Positions 44,163 through 53,322 of a stretch of DNA of 64,000 nucleotides are shown here, piece after piece. Made by a program: the position numbers and the translations under genes. Position 1 is the stretch's first letter; each line of letters starts with the position of its first letter. The notes under the pieces were generated by a model. The model searched no databases. It was not told where the DNA came from and saw only the letters and a list, made by a program, of their open reading frames with translations. The stretch is taken from the NCBI RefSeq assembly GCF_014640295.1, contig NZ_BMGR01000008.1:62001-126000 (forward strand), in the 5' to 3' direction. This DNA is from Paenibacillus abyssi (GTDB taxonomy: Bacteria; Bacillota; Bacilli; Paenibacillales; Paenibacillaceae).

Positions 44163-45836
44163 TTGAAAGCGAGGTTCAGCCGGTTATCGGTAATCATACT
44201 GTTCATGATCCTTCTCTTGATCACTGGCTGCGAGTCTCCGGCTGATCCCGCCGCCGAGAGAGGAAACCCGGGAGCGGTGGACAGAATCGCTCCGCCGGGG
44301 CAATTTCCGCTGTCCTCCAAAACGATCGGGCTGTCCGTATTTGTCACCCCGCCTCCTGAGGTGGAGGATTTAAATACGAATTCATTCACGGCCTACGTAG
44401 AGGAGAAGCTCAATATCGATTTCAAGTTTATTATGGCCAGTCCCGCCGCCAAGAAAGAGCGCAAGCAGCTGCTGTTCGCCGCTGGGGATTATCCGGCCGT
44501 GCTGTTTAGCGGGGAGCTGACACCGGATGAACAGATTAAGTACAGCATGCAGGGCATGCTTAGGCCGCTGAATGATCTCATAGACGAGTACGGCGACAAT
44601 ATCAAGAAAATCTTCGAGGAAAACCCCGGGCTGCGCAAAATCATTACGGCCCCGGACGGCAATATTTACTCGCTTCCGAGCATTAACGAGTGCTTTCACT
44701 GTATGTATTCCCAAAAGCTATGGATCAACACAACCTGGCTGAACAAGCTCGGTCTGGACATGCCCCGGACAACCGAGGAGTTGTACAGCGTTCTCAAAGC
44801 GTTCAAGACAGAGGATCCTAACGGAAACGGCAAGCGGGATGAAATTCCGTTGACCGGAGCGGCAGATTCCTGGCGCACGAAGATAACCGGATTTCTGATG
44901 AGCGCTTTTATTTACCATACGGATGATAATTACTTCTACATAGAAGATGGTACAGTAGCAATGGCTGCTATACAGCCGGAATGGCGGGAGGGACTTGCCT
45001 ACATCCGCAAGCTGTACCGCGAAGGGCTGATCGACCCGGCCGCCTTCACGCAGACCATTGACGGTTTAATTCAGTTGGCCGGCAATGAGGATGAGGGGGT
45101 TATCGGAAGCGCCGCGATGGGCCATATCCGGATGGCGTTCACTGGAAGCAATGAAGAGCGAAATACCGAATACGCCACTGTTCCGCCGCTAATCGGACCT
45201 AATGGTTATCAGGCGGCGGGATATTTCAGCACGCTGGAGTTCGGACAGTTCGCCATTACGGACAAGGCGACCGAGACCGAGGCGGCGGCAGCGATCCGGC
45301 TTGCGGATTATCTTTACTCTGAGGAAGCGGCAATCCTGAACGAATACGGGCCGGAAAATTTATGGTGGCGCAGGGGAGAGCCCGGAGAAGTGGATGTGCA
45401 TGGCAGGCCGGCCAAATATAAGCTGAAGCCGGAATACTGGGAGCAGCGGACACAGAATGAAGGCTGGAACCAGATGGGGATTCTCTACCGGAACCGGGAT
45501 CTCCGTGAGTCGTGGGCAGTGCCGGAGGACATGTACTCCAGGGAAGGCTATGAACACCGCTTGTACGTGGAAACGGAACAAAACTACCGGGGCAAGGAAC
45601 CGGAAGAAGTCCTTCCCGCGCACATTTACATGGATCCGGATGATGCCTTCGAGGCGGCCCGCTTGCGGGTGCAAATTCACGATTATATTGAATCGAACAT
45701 GGTGCAGTTTATTACCGGCACCAAAGATCTCGATACCGAATGGGAGGCCTATCTCGATGGTTTTAAAGGCTTGAAGCTGTCACGTTATATGGCCATTTAT
45801 CAGGAAGCCTACGACAACTATATACGCAGCGGCTAA
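44163..45836 (+). CDS. LipO-like sugar-binding lipoprotein (first paralogue)
   Basis: A 557-residue extracellular solute-binding protein of the large LipO/YtcQ group. The lipobox is ITGC-E at about residues 20-24. It has the group's PNGNGKRDEIPLTG calcium-loop-like segment and a CFHCMYSQKLWINTTWL segment shared with the binding protein at 48269. Start is TTG with GGGAGGG upstream, 59 nt after the regulator. It likely presents fucosylated or similar oligosaccharides to the LplB/LplC permeases downstream. Confidence 0.92.
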   Translation: MKARFSRLSVIILFMILLLITGCESPADPAAERGNPGAVDRIAPPGQFPLSSKTIGLSVFVTPPPEVEDLNTNSFTAYVEEKLNIDFKFIMASPAAKKERKQLLFAAGDYPAVLFSGELTPDEQIKYSMQGMLRPLNDLIDEYGDNIKKIFEENPGLRKIITAPDGNIYSLPSINECFHCMYSQKLWINTTWLNKLGLDMPRTTEELYSVLKAFKTEDPNGNGKRDEIPLTGAADSWRTKITGFLMSAFIYHTDDNYFYIEDGTVAMAAIQPEWREGLAYIRKLYREGLIDPAAFTQTIDGLIQLAGNEDEGVIGSAAMGHIRMAFTGSNEERNTEYATVPPLIGPNGYQAAGYFSTLEFGQFAITDKATETEAAAAIRLADYLYSEEAAILNEYGPENLWWRRGEPGEVDVHGRPAKYKLKPEYWEQRTQNEGWNQMGILYRNRDLRESWAVPEDMYSREGYEHRLYVETEQNYRGKEPEEVLPAHIYMDPDDAFEAARLRVQIHDYIESNMVQFITGTKDLDTEWEAYLDGFKGLKLSRYMAIYQEAYDNYIRSG

Positions 45837-46198
45837 GAGCGCAGCCAGGCCTGTTTCCGTCTCGTACGGAAGCAGGCTTGTTTTGTATGCCGTTAATGCA
45901 GACCTCTCCGCTTAACCGGCAAAGTTAATGATGTTAATCGTCGTTAACGAGCGAGATCTGCCATGCGGGAGGATGGAATAGGGCATGTTCGCCATATCGC
46001 CGGGCAAGAATCCGGAAATACGCTCACGGAAATCGGTACGCTGGCGGAAAACTGAGCGAAACGCTGGAAAAGCCTTGCGGGAAGCGGCTGCGGAAAACGG
46101 TCTGTTCGTTGAATACTGGCCGTTGACCCCCTTGCCGCGCTGCATTATCGTTAACACAAATCAACACCGATTACGGGAGAGGAAGTGAGAGAACTGAT
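45837..46198. other. Intergenic region with attenuating hairpin
   Basis: A 12-bp stem (45849-45860 and 45866-45877) followed by TTGTTTT closes or attenuates the message after the first binding protein. Downstream, GTTAA recurs at about 9-10 bp spacing (45924, 45933, 45943), possibly an operator. No gene recognised. Confidence 0.5.
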
Positions 46199-47164
46199 AT
46201 GCAGTCCACTGGGGTATTAACGGCGAACAAGCTGGGACAGAAGAAGAAATCCGTACGAGCGAAGGATTTGGCCCTGCGGATGAAGCGGCATTGGCAGCTC
46301 TATTTATTGGTGTTTTTGCCTCTGGTTTACCTTTTTATTTTTAAGTACATTCCAATGTACGGCGCGCAGATTGCATTCCGCGATTTCAGTATCGTCAGAG
46401 GCTTTACGGGCAGTGAATGGGTAGGATTAAAGCATTTCAATGATTTCTTCAACTCACCGAATTTCTGGATGCTGATCAAAAATACGTTGTTCATCAGCTT
46501 ATACTCGCTGGCCGTCGGCTTTCCGGCCCCGATCATTCTGGCGCTTGCGCTTAATGAGGTCAGAAGCCTGAGGTTCAAAAAGACCGTACAAATGGTCACG
46601 TTCGCGCCCTATTTTATTTCCACCGTTGTGATGGTTTCGATGATCATTCTGTTTTTGTCGCCGCGCCTCGGTTTTGTTGATCTTATTGTGAGGAGCCTTG
46701 GGATGGAATCGATCAACTTCATGGGGGTGCCGGGTTACTTCAAGAGTATTTTCGTCTTGTCCAACGTGTGGCAGGGCATCGGTTACGGAGCCGTCATTTA
46801 TCTTGCGGCGCTGGCGGGCATCAATCCGGATTTGTATGAGGCGGCCAAGGTGGACGGGGCGTCGCGGCTGCAGAAGGTGCTCCATATCGATCTTCCGGGC
46901 ATCATGCCGGCAGCGATCATTTTGCTCATTCTGAATGTGGGACAAATCATGAACGTCGGTTTCGAGAAAATTTATTTGATGCAAAATCCGCTCAATCTGA
47001 GCACATCCGAGGTCATTTCTACTTACGTCTATAAAATCGGTCTTCTGGGCGCCAACTTCAGTTTCTCGTCGGCGGTCGATTTGTTCAATTCGGTCATTAA
47101 TCTGATCCTGCTGCTGACAGTCAACTACGCGGCTCGAAGATTTTCGGACAGCAGCCTATGGTAA
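46199..47164 (+). CDS. LplB-type polysaccharide ABC transporter permease
   Basis: A 321-residue permease with a basic 30-residue N-terminus, six predicted helices, the group-typical YIPMYGAQIAFRDFS after TM1 and EAA loop EAAKVDGASRLQKVLHIDLP. It partners the permease that begins 19 nt downstream. GAGAGGAAG precedes the ATG. Confidence 0.92.
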   Translation: MQSTGVLTANKLGQKKKSVRAKDLALRMKRHWQLYLLVFLPLVYLFIFKYIPMYGAQIAFRDFSIVRGFTGSEWVGLKHFNDFFNSPNFWMLIKNTLFISLYSLAVGFPAPIILALALNEVRSLRFKKTVQMVTFAPYFISTVVMVSMIILFLSPRLGFVDLIVRSLGMESINFMGVPGYFKSIFVLSNVWQGIGYGAVIYLAALAGINPDLYEAAKVDGASRLQKVLHIDLPGIMPAAIILLILNVGQIMNVGFEKIYLMQNPLNLSTSEVISTYVYKIGLLGANFSFSSAVDLFNSVINLILLLTVNYAARRFSDSSLW

Positions 47165-47183
47165 GGGAAGGAGTGTATCGCGC

Positions 47184-48083
47184 TTGAGTAAACCTATGGC
47201 AATCAAGGAGCCCTTCGGCGACCGCGTTTTTTTGTTTTGTGTGTATGTGTTTTTGGGGCTGATCCTCATTGTTGTGCTGTACCCGCTCATTTACATTTTA
47301 AGCTCTTCCTTCAGCTCGCCGCAGGCTGTCATCAGCGGCAGGGTCTGGCTGCTTCCGGTGGAACCGAGCCTGGCCGGCTACAAGGCAATTTTCCAGAATC
47401 CGTCGGTGATGACCGGCTACGCTAATTCGCTCTTTTATACGTTCTTTGGGGTTCTCATCAATGTCACGTTGACCGTCATGCTCGCCTATCCGCTGTCCAG
47501 ATCGACCTTTGTCGGCCGCAATTTCATTATGGTTCTCCTGATCATCACGATGATGTTCAGCGGAGGTTTGATTCCGTACTACCTGACCGTAAAAATGGTC
47601 GGCATTCTCGATACGCGCTGGGCGATGCTGCTGCCGGGCGCGCTGGCCGTATGGCAGGTGATCATTGCACGGACCTTCTTCCAGTCCACCATCCCCAAAG
47701 AACTGGGTGAAGCCGCCGAGCTCGACGGATGCTCCGATTTGGGATTTCTGTGGCGCGTGGTTCTTCCATTATCGAAGCCGATTCTGGCCGTATTGGTGCT
47801 GATGTATGCGGTCGGTCATTGGAACGCTTATTTTGAGGCGTTGATTTTTCTGAAATCGCCGGATTTGTATCCGCTGCAGATTGTGCTTAGGAATATCCTG
47901 ATCCTTAACTCCATCGATGCAAGCATGATGGTGGACGCCAATCAGATGGCGGCAAGACAGGGACTGCGGGACTTGTTGAAATTCTCGCTCATTGTAGTGG
48001 CGACGCTGCCGGTCCTGGCGATTTACCCGTTTGTCCAGAAGTACTTCGTACAGGGGATTATGATCGGGTCGATCAAGGGATAA
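47184..48083 (+). CDS. LplC-type carbohydrate ABC transporter permease
   Basis: A 299-residue permease with six predicted helices, the typical LYPLIYILSSSFSSP segment after TM1 and EAA loop EAAELDGCSDLGFLWRVVLP. The C-terminus ends YFVQGIMIGSIKG, as in LplC/YtcP proteins. Start is TTG with GGAAGGAG upstream. No ATPase is encoded in the locus. Confidence 0.92.
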   Translation: MSKPMAIKEPFGDRVFLFCVYVFLGLILIVVLYPLIYILSSSFSSPQAVISGRVWLLPVEPSLAGYKAIFQNPSVMTGYANSLFYTFFGVLINVTLTVMLAYPLSRSTFVGRNFIMVLLIITMMFSGGLIPYYLTVKMVGILDTRWAMLLPGALAVWQVIIARTFFQSTIPKELGEAAELDGCSDLGFLWRVVLPLSKPILAVLVLMYAVGHWNAYFEALIFLKSPDLYPLQIVLRNILILNSIDASMMVDANQMAARQGLRDLLKFSLIVVATLPVLAIYPFVQKYFVQGIMIGSIKG

Positions 48084-48268
48084 CAGCTGCCTGATATGAT
48101 ATCGCTTACATATGGATGCGGCAGACGGCCTGATTCTCATACCTTCGGGGGAGGTGGTACAGTTCGGCAATTGTGCTTGTTCTGGCTTAAAGCTTTTGGA
48201 CTCGGCAGTTCATAGTTACTCGGATTAATTCCGGTGTAAAGCATGGCAAATTGTAAAGGGAGGCGTCT

Positions 48269-49906
48269 GTGTTGAAAAAAACAAGCAGTCTGATGTTGAG
48301 CCTGGTTCTTGCGCTTTCGGTTATCTTATCGGCTTGCAGCAACAGCGGCAATTCAAATGCCCCGGCTGAAGTAGGGGAAAACGGGGAAGAGATCGTGACC
48401 CTGTCCACGTATATCAAGCTGACGCCGCGGATCGAGGATATTAATACGAACACGGTCACCAAATATATCGAAGAGAAGATGAACATCAAGTTTGAGTTCG
48501 ATGCGACTCCCGAAGCCAATGCAAGGGACAAAAAACAGCTGATCATGGCAAGCGGCGATTATCCGTCCGTATTTTTATCGGGTGATTTTACACAGGCGGA
48601 GCAAATCGATTACGGCAGTCAAGGGATATTAATCCCGTTGAATGATCTGATTGAAGAGTACGGGGTGGAAATTAAGAGGGCGATGGAGGAGGATCCCGGG
48701 CTGAGGGATGCCATCACGGCGCCGGACGGCAATATTTACGCGCTTCCCCACATTAATGATTGTTTCCACTGCTGGTATTCCCAGAAATTATGGATTAACA
48801 AAACATGGCTGGATAAGCTCAATCTCCAAATGCCTACGACAATTGAGGAATTCCACGAGGTAATGAAAGCCTTCAAGACCCGGGACCCGAACGGGAACGG
48901 GGCGGCGGACGAAATTCCGTTATCCGGCGCTTTTAACACTTGGCATGGAATTCCGTCCAATTTCCTGATGAATTCTTTTATTTACAACAATGATGAGGAC
49001 TTTTTCTTCATGAAGGACGGCAAGGTCCAGCTGGCCGCGAATCAGCCGGAGTGGCGTCAGGGCCTGGAGTATATTAACAAGCTATACAGCGAAGGCCTGA
49101 TCGATAAGGAAGCCTTCACGCAAAATTTGGACCAGGGCGCGCAGGTCGGCAACAGAGACGGCGATAACGTGCTTGGCAGTGTTGCGGCCGGACACATCGG
49201 CATGTTCTTCAGTCTGGTGGAGGGACAAAACCGGCACAAGGAATATGTGACCGTTCCGCCACTGAAAGGACCTGGCGGCATTGCCTATTCTGGGTACTAC
49301 AAGTCATATGGACTGGGCATGTTTGCGATCACGAATAAAGCCTCGGAGAAAGAGCAAATCGCCGCGATTAAGCTTGCGGACTATCTGTACTCGGAGGACC
49401 ATGCCATTACAAATGAATACGGGCTGGAAGGGAAGTATTGGGAGAAAGGCAAGAGCGGCGAGGTGGATGTCCACGGCAACCCGGCTAAATACAGCATCAA
49501 AGAAGAATATTGGAACATCGGGCCGACCATGAACGATACTTGGGATCAGATGGGGATTACGAGACGGACGCGGGACATTCGCGAATCATGGGCGGTGCCG
49601 GAGGACCCGTTCAGCCAAAGAGGCTACGAATACCGCTTGTTCCTGGAGACGGCGGGCAACTACGAGAACAAGCAGCCGGAGGAGACATTCCCTCTGAGCA
49701 TCTTTATGGATGCCGCCGATGCCAAGGAAGCGAACCGGCTCCGCACACAAATCAATGATTATGTGCGGTCGAATATGGCCCAGTTCATTACCGGCGCCAA
49801 GCCGCTGAATGACGCGGAATGGGACAGCTACGTAAAAGGCTTTGACGGGCTTAATCTTGCCGGATACCTGGACATCTATCAAAGGGCATACGACAGCAAA
49901 AAATAA
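48269..49906 (+). CDS. LipO-like sugar-binding lipoprotein (second paralogue)
   Basis: A 545-residue solute-binding protein, lipobox LSAC-S at about residues 19-23. It is about 60% identical by eye to the protein at 44163, sharing the CFHC.YSQKLWIN, DPNGNG..DEIPL and SWAVPED segments. Two candidate starts adjoin, GTG 48269 and TTG 48272; the second has the better 8-nt spacing from GGGAGG. It lies downstream of the permeases in a separate position, so two receptors may feed one channel. Confidence 0.92.
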   Translation: MLKKTSSLMLSLVLALSVILSACSNSGNSNAPAEVGENGEEIVTLSTYIKLTPRIEDINTNTVTKYIEEKMNIKFEFDATPEANARDKKQLIMASGDYPSVFLSGDFTQAEQIDYGSQGILIPLNDLIEEYGVEIKRAMEEDPGLRDAITAPDGNIYALPHINDCFHCWYSQKLWINKTWLDKLNLQMPTTIEEFHEVMKAFKTRDPNGNGAADEIPLSGAFNTWHGIPSNFLMNSFIYNNDEDFFFMKDGKVQLAANQPEWRQGLEYINKLYSEGLIDKEAFTQNLDQGAQVGNRDGDNVLGSVAAGHIGMFFSLVEGQNRHKEYVTVPPLKGPGGIAYSGYYKSYGLGMFAITNKASEKEQIAAIKLADYLYSEDHAITNEYGLEGKYWEKGKSGEVDVHGNPAKYSIKEEYWNIGPTMNDTWDQMGITRRTRDIRESWAVPEDPFSQRGYEYRLFLETAGNYENKQPEETFPLSIFMDAADAKEANRLRTQINDYVRSNMAQFITGAKPLNDAEWDSYVKGFDGLNLAGYLDIYQRAYDSKK

Positions 49907-49933
49907 TTGACGATCCCAAAGGAGGGCTTGGAA

Positions 49934-51916
49934 ATGAGTATGCAGCAGGATTTCCCGAAACGGACCGTTCACCTGGATTTCCATACAGGGCCGCAGGTTC
50001 CGGAGATCGGGAAAGACTTCGACGCCAAGGCGTTCGTCCAAAGCTTCAAGGAGGCCCGTGTGGACAGCGTCACCCTGTTTGCGATGTGCCATCATGGCCA
50101 TTTGTACTATAACACGCCGCATCCTGCGCGCCATCCGGGAATGGCCGCCGATTTGCATCTGTTGGAGCAGCAGGTGGAAGCTTTGCATCAGGCCGGCATC
50201 CGTGCACCGATCTATATCAGTGTGCAGTGCAATGAATATGCGGCCAATAAGCATCCCGATTGGGTGGCGCTTTCGCCGGAGCTGCAGCAGGTAAAGTGGG
50301 GAGGCTCCGCTTACAAAGCGGGGTGGCAGATTCTGGACATGTCCAGCCCTTACCAGGATTATCTTGCGGAGATATTATCCGAGGTGCTGGAGAGGTTCAC
50401 ACCTGTTGACGGCATCTTCATGGATATGTGCTGGGATCAGCCCAGCTCATCCAAGTGGGCGATCGAAGGCATGCTGAAGAAAGGGTATGACCCGCGCAAG
50501 GAGGAAGACCGGGCGCGATATGCGCGGGAAGTTGCGTACCAATACATGGCCAGATACAAGGGAATGGTCGATGAGGCGCAGGCCAAGCACCGTCCGGCGG
50601 GCGTGTGGTTCAACAGCCGTCCGAAGACCAACCTGCACGTTGAAAAGAAGTTTCTGCGCCATGTGGAGATCGAAGCGCTGCCGACAGGCGGGTGGGGCTA
50701 TGCCTATTTTCCATATGTGGCCCGGTTTGTCAGACCGCTTGGTCTGCCGACCCTAAGCCATACCGGCCGCTTCTTCAAGAGCTGGGGCGACAACACCTCC
50801 CTGAAGCCGGAGATGGCGCTCAAATATGAATGCTGCCAAATTCTGAGCCAGGGCATGACCAACGGCGTGGGCGACCTACTTCATCCCCGGGGCCTGCCGA
50901 GCCGGGCGGTATACGACTTGATCGGCAGCGTCTATAAGCATATCGAAGCTTGCGAGCCTTATGTTGAGAACGGCGAATTGCTTAGCGAGATCGCGGTTGT
51001 CGTCAATCCGGAGCTGGGCGATAATCCGGGCCCGTCAGGTGTTGGCGTGGTCCGTGCGCTCCAGCAGCTGCGGCAGCAGTTCGATATAGTACCGCCGGAG
51101 ATGGACCTGACCGGCTATCCGGTGGTTATTATTCCGGAGACCACGCCGGTTGACGGCGCATTGAAGGAGAAGCTGCAGGCATATATTGCCGGCGGCGGGG
51201 GGCTGATCATCAGCGGCCCTGCCGCGCTGGATGAGAACGGCAAGCCGGTGCTGAGGGAGCTGGGCATTGTGTCAGAGGGTCCCAGCCCATACAGCCACAC
51301 CTTCCTGCACGCCTTGGACAGCGTGTCGACAGGGCTGGCGGATTACGGTTATGTCATGTATGAGCCCGGATTCCGGATGAAGCCCGCTGCAGGAGCCGAA
51401 AAGCTGGTGGCCGTAGGGGAGCCCTACTTTCAGCGGGAATATAACCATTTCAGCGGTCATGATTATACGCCGGAGAAGCGGGTATCGGATTATGCGGCGG
51501 CAGTAAAGAACGGAAGAACGATTACCTTCTCGGTGCCGATCTTCGAAGCCTACGGCAAGCATGCCTCGCCTAATTACCGCACGCTGCTGGGCAATTGTAT
51601 CGGCCTGCTGCTGCCAAGGCCGCTTATCCGGGATGAGGGGCCGAGCAAGCTCGAAACGACGGTTGTCCGCAAGGGCGGGAATCTCATGGTTCACCTGCTC
51701 AGCTTCTATCCGGAGCGTCGGGCAGACGACCTCGATCTTGTAGAAGACCCGTTCCCGCTCGTCGATATGCCGATCGCCGTGCGGACCGATCAGGAGCCGA
51801 AGCGGGTATACCTGGCCCCGGCGAAGCGGGAGCTGGCCTTCACTTACAGCGACGGATACGTCCATGCCCGCGTGACCGTGCTTGACGGCCATGCGATGCT
51901 GGTTGTTGAAGGCTGA
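49934..51916 (+). CDS. Putative GH151-type alpha-L-fucosidase
   Basis: A 660-residue cytoplasmic glycosidase-like protein. The N-terminal barrel (about residues 1-350) starts KRTVHLDFHTGPQVPEIGKD and carries DGIFMDMCWDQ, with Asp164 a candidate nucleophile; it matches the hypothetical glycosyl hydrolase 6 / GH151 pattern. A beta-galactosidase-trimerisation-like domain follows (about 360-560, with YPVVIIPETTPVDGALKEKL and GGGLIISG), then a short beta domain. GH151 includes fucosidases from Paenibacillus, and the GH29 gene nearby supports the call. GGAGG lies 8 nt before ATG 49934. Confidence 0.75.
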   Translation: MSMQQDFPKRTVHLDFHTGPQVPEIGKDFDAKAFVQSFKEARVDSVTLFAMCHHGHLYYNTPHPARHPGMAADLHLLEQQVEALHQAGIRAPIYISVQCNEYAANKHPDWVALSPELQQVKWGGSAYKAGWQILDMSSPYQDYLAEILSEVLERFTPVDGIFMDMCWDQPSSSKWAIEGMLKKGYDPRKEEDRARYAREVAYQYMARYKGMVDEAQAKHRPAGVWFNSRPKTNLHVEKKFLRHVEIEALPTGGWGYAYFPYVARFVRPLGLPTLSHTGRFFKSWGDNTSLKPEMALKYECCQILSQGMTNGVGDLLHPRGLPSRAVYDLIGSVYKHIEACEPYVENGELLSEIAVVVNPELGDNPGPSGVGVVRALQQLRQQFDIVPPEMDLTGYPVVIIPETTPVDGALKEKLQAYIAGGGGLIISGPAALDENGKPVLRELGIVSEGPSPYSHTFLHALDSVSTGLADYGYVMYEPGFRMKPAAGAEKLVAVGEPYFQREYNHFSGHDYTPEKRVSDYAAAVKNGRTITFSVPIFEAYGKHASPNYRTLLGNCIGLLLPRPLIRDEGPSKLETTVVRKGGNLMVHLLSFYPERRADDLDLVEDPFPLVDMPIAVRTDQEPKRVYLAPAKRELAFTYSDGYVHARVTVLDGHAMLVVEG

Positions 51917-51982
51917 GAGGCATTAACCGGGGAGCGGTTCAAGCCATTGGGTGATTGGTGCAAAGAATGGGAGATTCACTGC

Positions 51983-52017
51983 AGGGCCGTAACCACAATA
52001 AGGTTGCGGCCTTCTTT
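51983..52017 (+). terminator. Terminator of the fucoside operon
   Basis: Twelve-bp stem with two wobble pairs (51983-51994 and 52002-52013), followed by a T-rich tract. It lies between convergent genes. Confidence 0.75.
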
Positions 52018-52074
52018 GCGTCGTTCACTCCCCCGCCAAGGTGTCTATAGTGATCCCCAGGTGAAGCGCGAAAA

Positions 52075-52902
52075 TTAAGCAAAAGCAGAGCGGTACTCCG
52101 TGGGGCTGTAGCTGGTTTCCTTGCGAAAAAATTTGGTAAAATGGTTAGTTTCCTTAAAGCCGGTTTGATCGGCAATTTCTTTAATGCTGAGCGGAGTTGT
52201 GGTAAGAAGCAGCTTGGCCTTCTCCACCCGTTTGCGGTTGACATATTTAAGGGGAGAGGTCCCGAAGTGCTTCCGGAAGTACGTAATAAAGTAGTTCGGG
52301 TGCAGATGAATCGTGCCAGCCATCTCTTCGACGCTGATGCTCGTGTGCAGATGCTGGTCCACATAGTTCTGGATAATATTGAGCCGGTTTAACTCCTCGG
52401 TCCGGTGCTGCAGCATACGAACAGGCACCTGATCCAGGTACCGGGAGATTATCTCCAGCAGCACGGCCTTTTCACGAAGTCTGGCAATGAAAGCACTGTT
52501 CTCGCGGAGGGTAATCAGCTGCCGGAATAAACCTGCCATTTCACCGTTGTCTTTAATGTCGATACAGACGGGCACACCAATCCATTGAAACAGGTCGAAC
52601 GGTCCGATGGTAGCCGTAAAATGGCACCAGTCCTTCAGATAAGGGCGGTTGCTGAGCGTGGAATAAGACTGCAGCATATATGCCGGCATGAGACAGAGCT
52701 GTCCGGGAGCAGGTTTGAATTCCTTATTGCCCACTTTAATCCATCCTTCACCGTTAAGGATATAGTAGAGCTTATTATAACGGGGAATATAATCGAGCTC
52801 TTTCCAATCCAGCGGGCATTGGGTGTTGTGGGCTTCCAGCACATTTAATTGGAGGGTTTGCAGCAGATCGGAAATCATTTGTTCATCATTCGTCGTTTTC
52901 AT
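52075..52902 (-). CDS. AraC family transcriptional regulator
   Basis: A 275-residue soluble regulator. The N-terminal cupin-like effector domain (about 1-150) includes YNKLYYILNGEGWIKVGNKE and APGQLCLMPAY; the C-terminal double helix-turn-helix (about 175-275) ends with GFKETNHFTKFFRKETSYSPTEYR. The ATG at 52902 has AGGTGG 6 nt upstream; a TTG at 52908 overlaps that site. It is convergent with the GH151-like gene and divergent from the secreted propeller gene, and may control either. Confidence 0.9.
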   Translation of the reverse strand: MKTTNDEQMISDLLQTLQLNVLEAHNTQCPLDWKELDYIPRYNKLYYILNGEGWIKVGNKEFKPAPGQLCLMPAYMLQSYSTLSNRPYLKDWCHFTATIGPFDLFQWIGVPVCIDIKDNGEMAGLFRQLITLRENSAFIARLREKAVLLEIISRYLDQVPVRMLQHRTEELNRLNIIQNYVDQHLHTSISVEEMAGTIHLHPNYFITYFRKHFGTSPLKYVNRKRVEKAKLLLTTTPLSIKEIADQTGFKETNHFTKFFRKETSYSPTEYRSAFA

Positions 52903-53322
52903 GGTCAACCACCTGAAGTTTGTTTGATGTGGTGAGTCTCGAATGTTCCGCTGTGCTTCTTTTAAGAGTATACCATGAGAAGGAGGAAACGGGACACGGA
53001 TTCAAAGGGATGAATCAAAGCTGCACCCTTTCATTTTCGTTGTCGTATCCCATTTGTCCGTCATGCGGGTAATGGAAGGAGAGAGTTGTCCATTTTCCAC
53101 ACTTTATCATATTCTACCTTTCTATTTCCTTTATTTATAAGGGAATTGTAAGAGCCAGAATCTTTCTGGTAGATAAAGCAAACATCTATGAAAACCCTTT
53201 CTACCATATGATCTCTAACTTTACTATGATTCAAATGTATTGTTTTCATAGAGGAGGTATCTATACACATCGGCAAGCTGCAGGGCAAAAAATCAGCGTC
53301 AGAGGAAAGGATGTAATGACAT
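52903..53322. promoter_or_regulatory. Divergent regulatory region with a long-range inverted repeat
   Basis: No gene recognised. TCTATGAAAAC (53185-53195) is repeated inverted as GTTTTCATAGA (53242-53252), 46 bp apart. The second arm runs into a GAGGAGG (53252-53258) that has no start codon at proper spacing. The repeat could be an operator or a folded leader for the gene at 53323. Confidence 0.45.

Noticed and set aside
45985-46188. 67-codon frame between binding protein and permease
   Set aside because: No family resemblance and no good ribosome site; the minus-strand frame over the same bases is equally unsupported.
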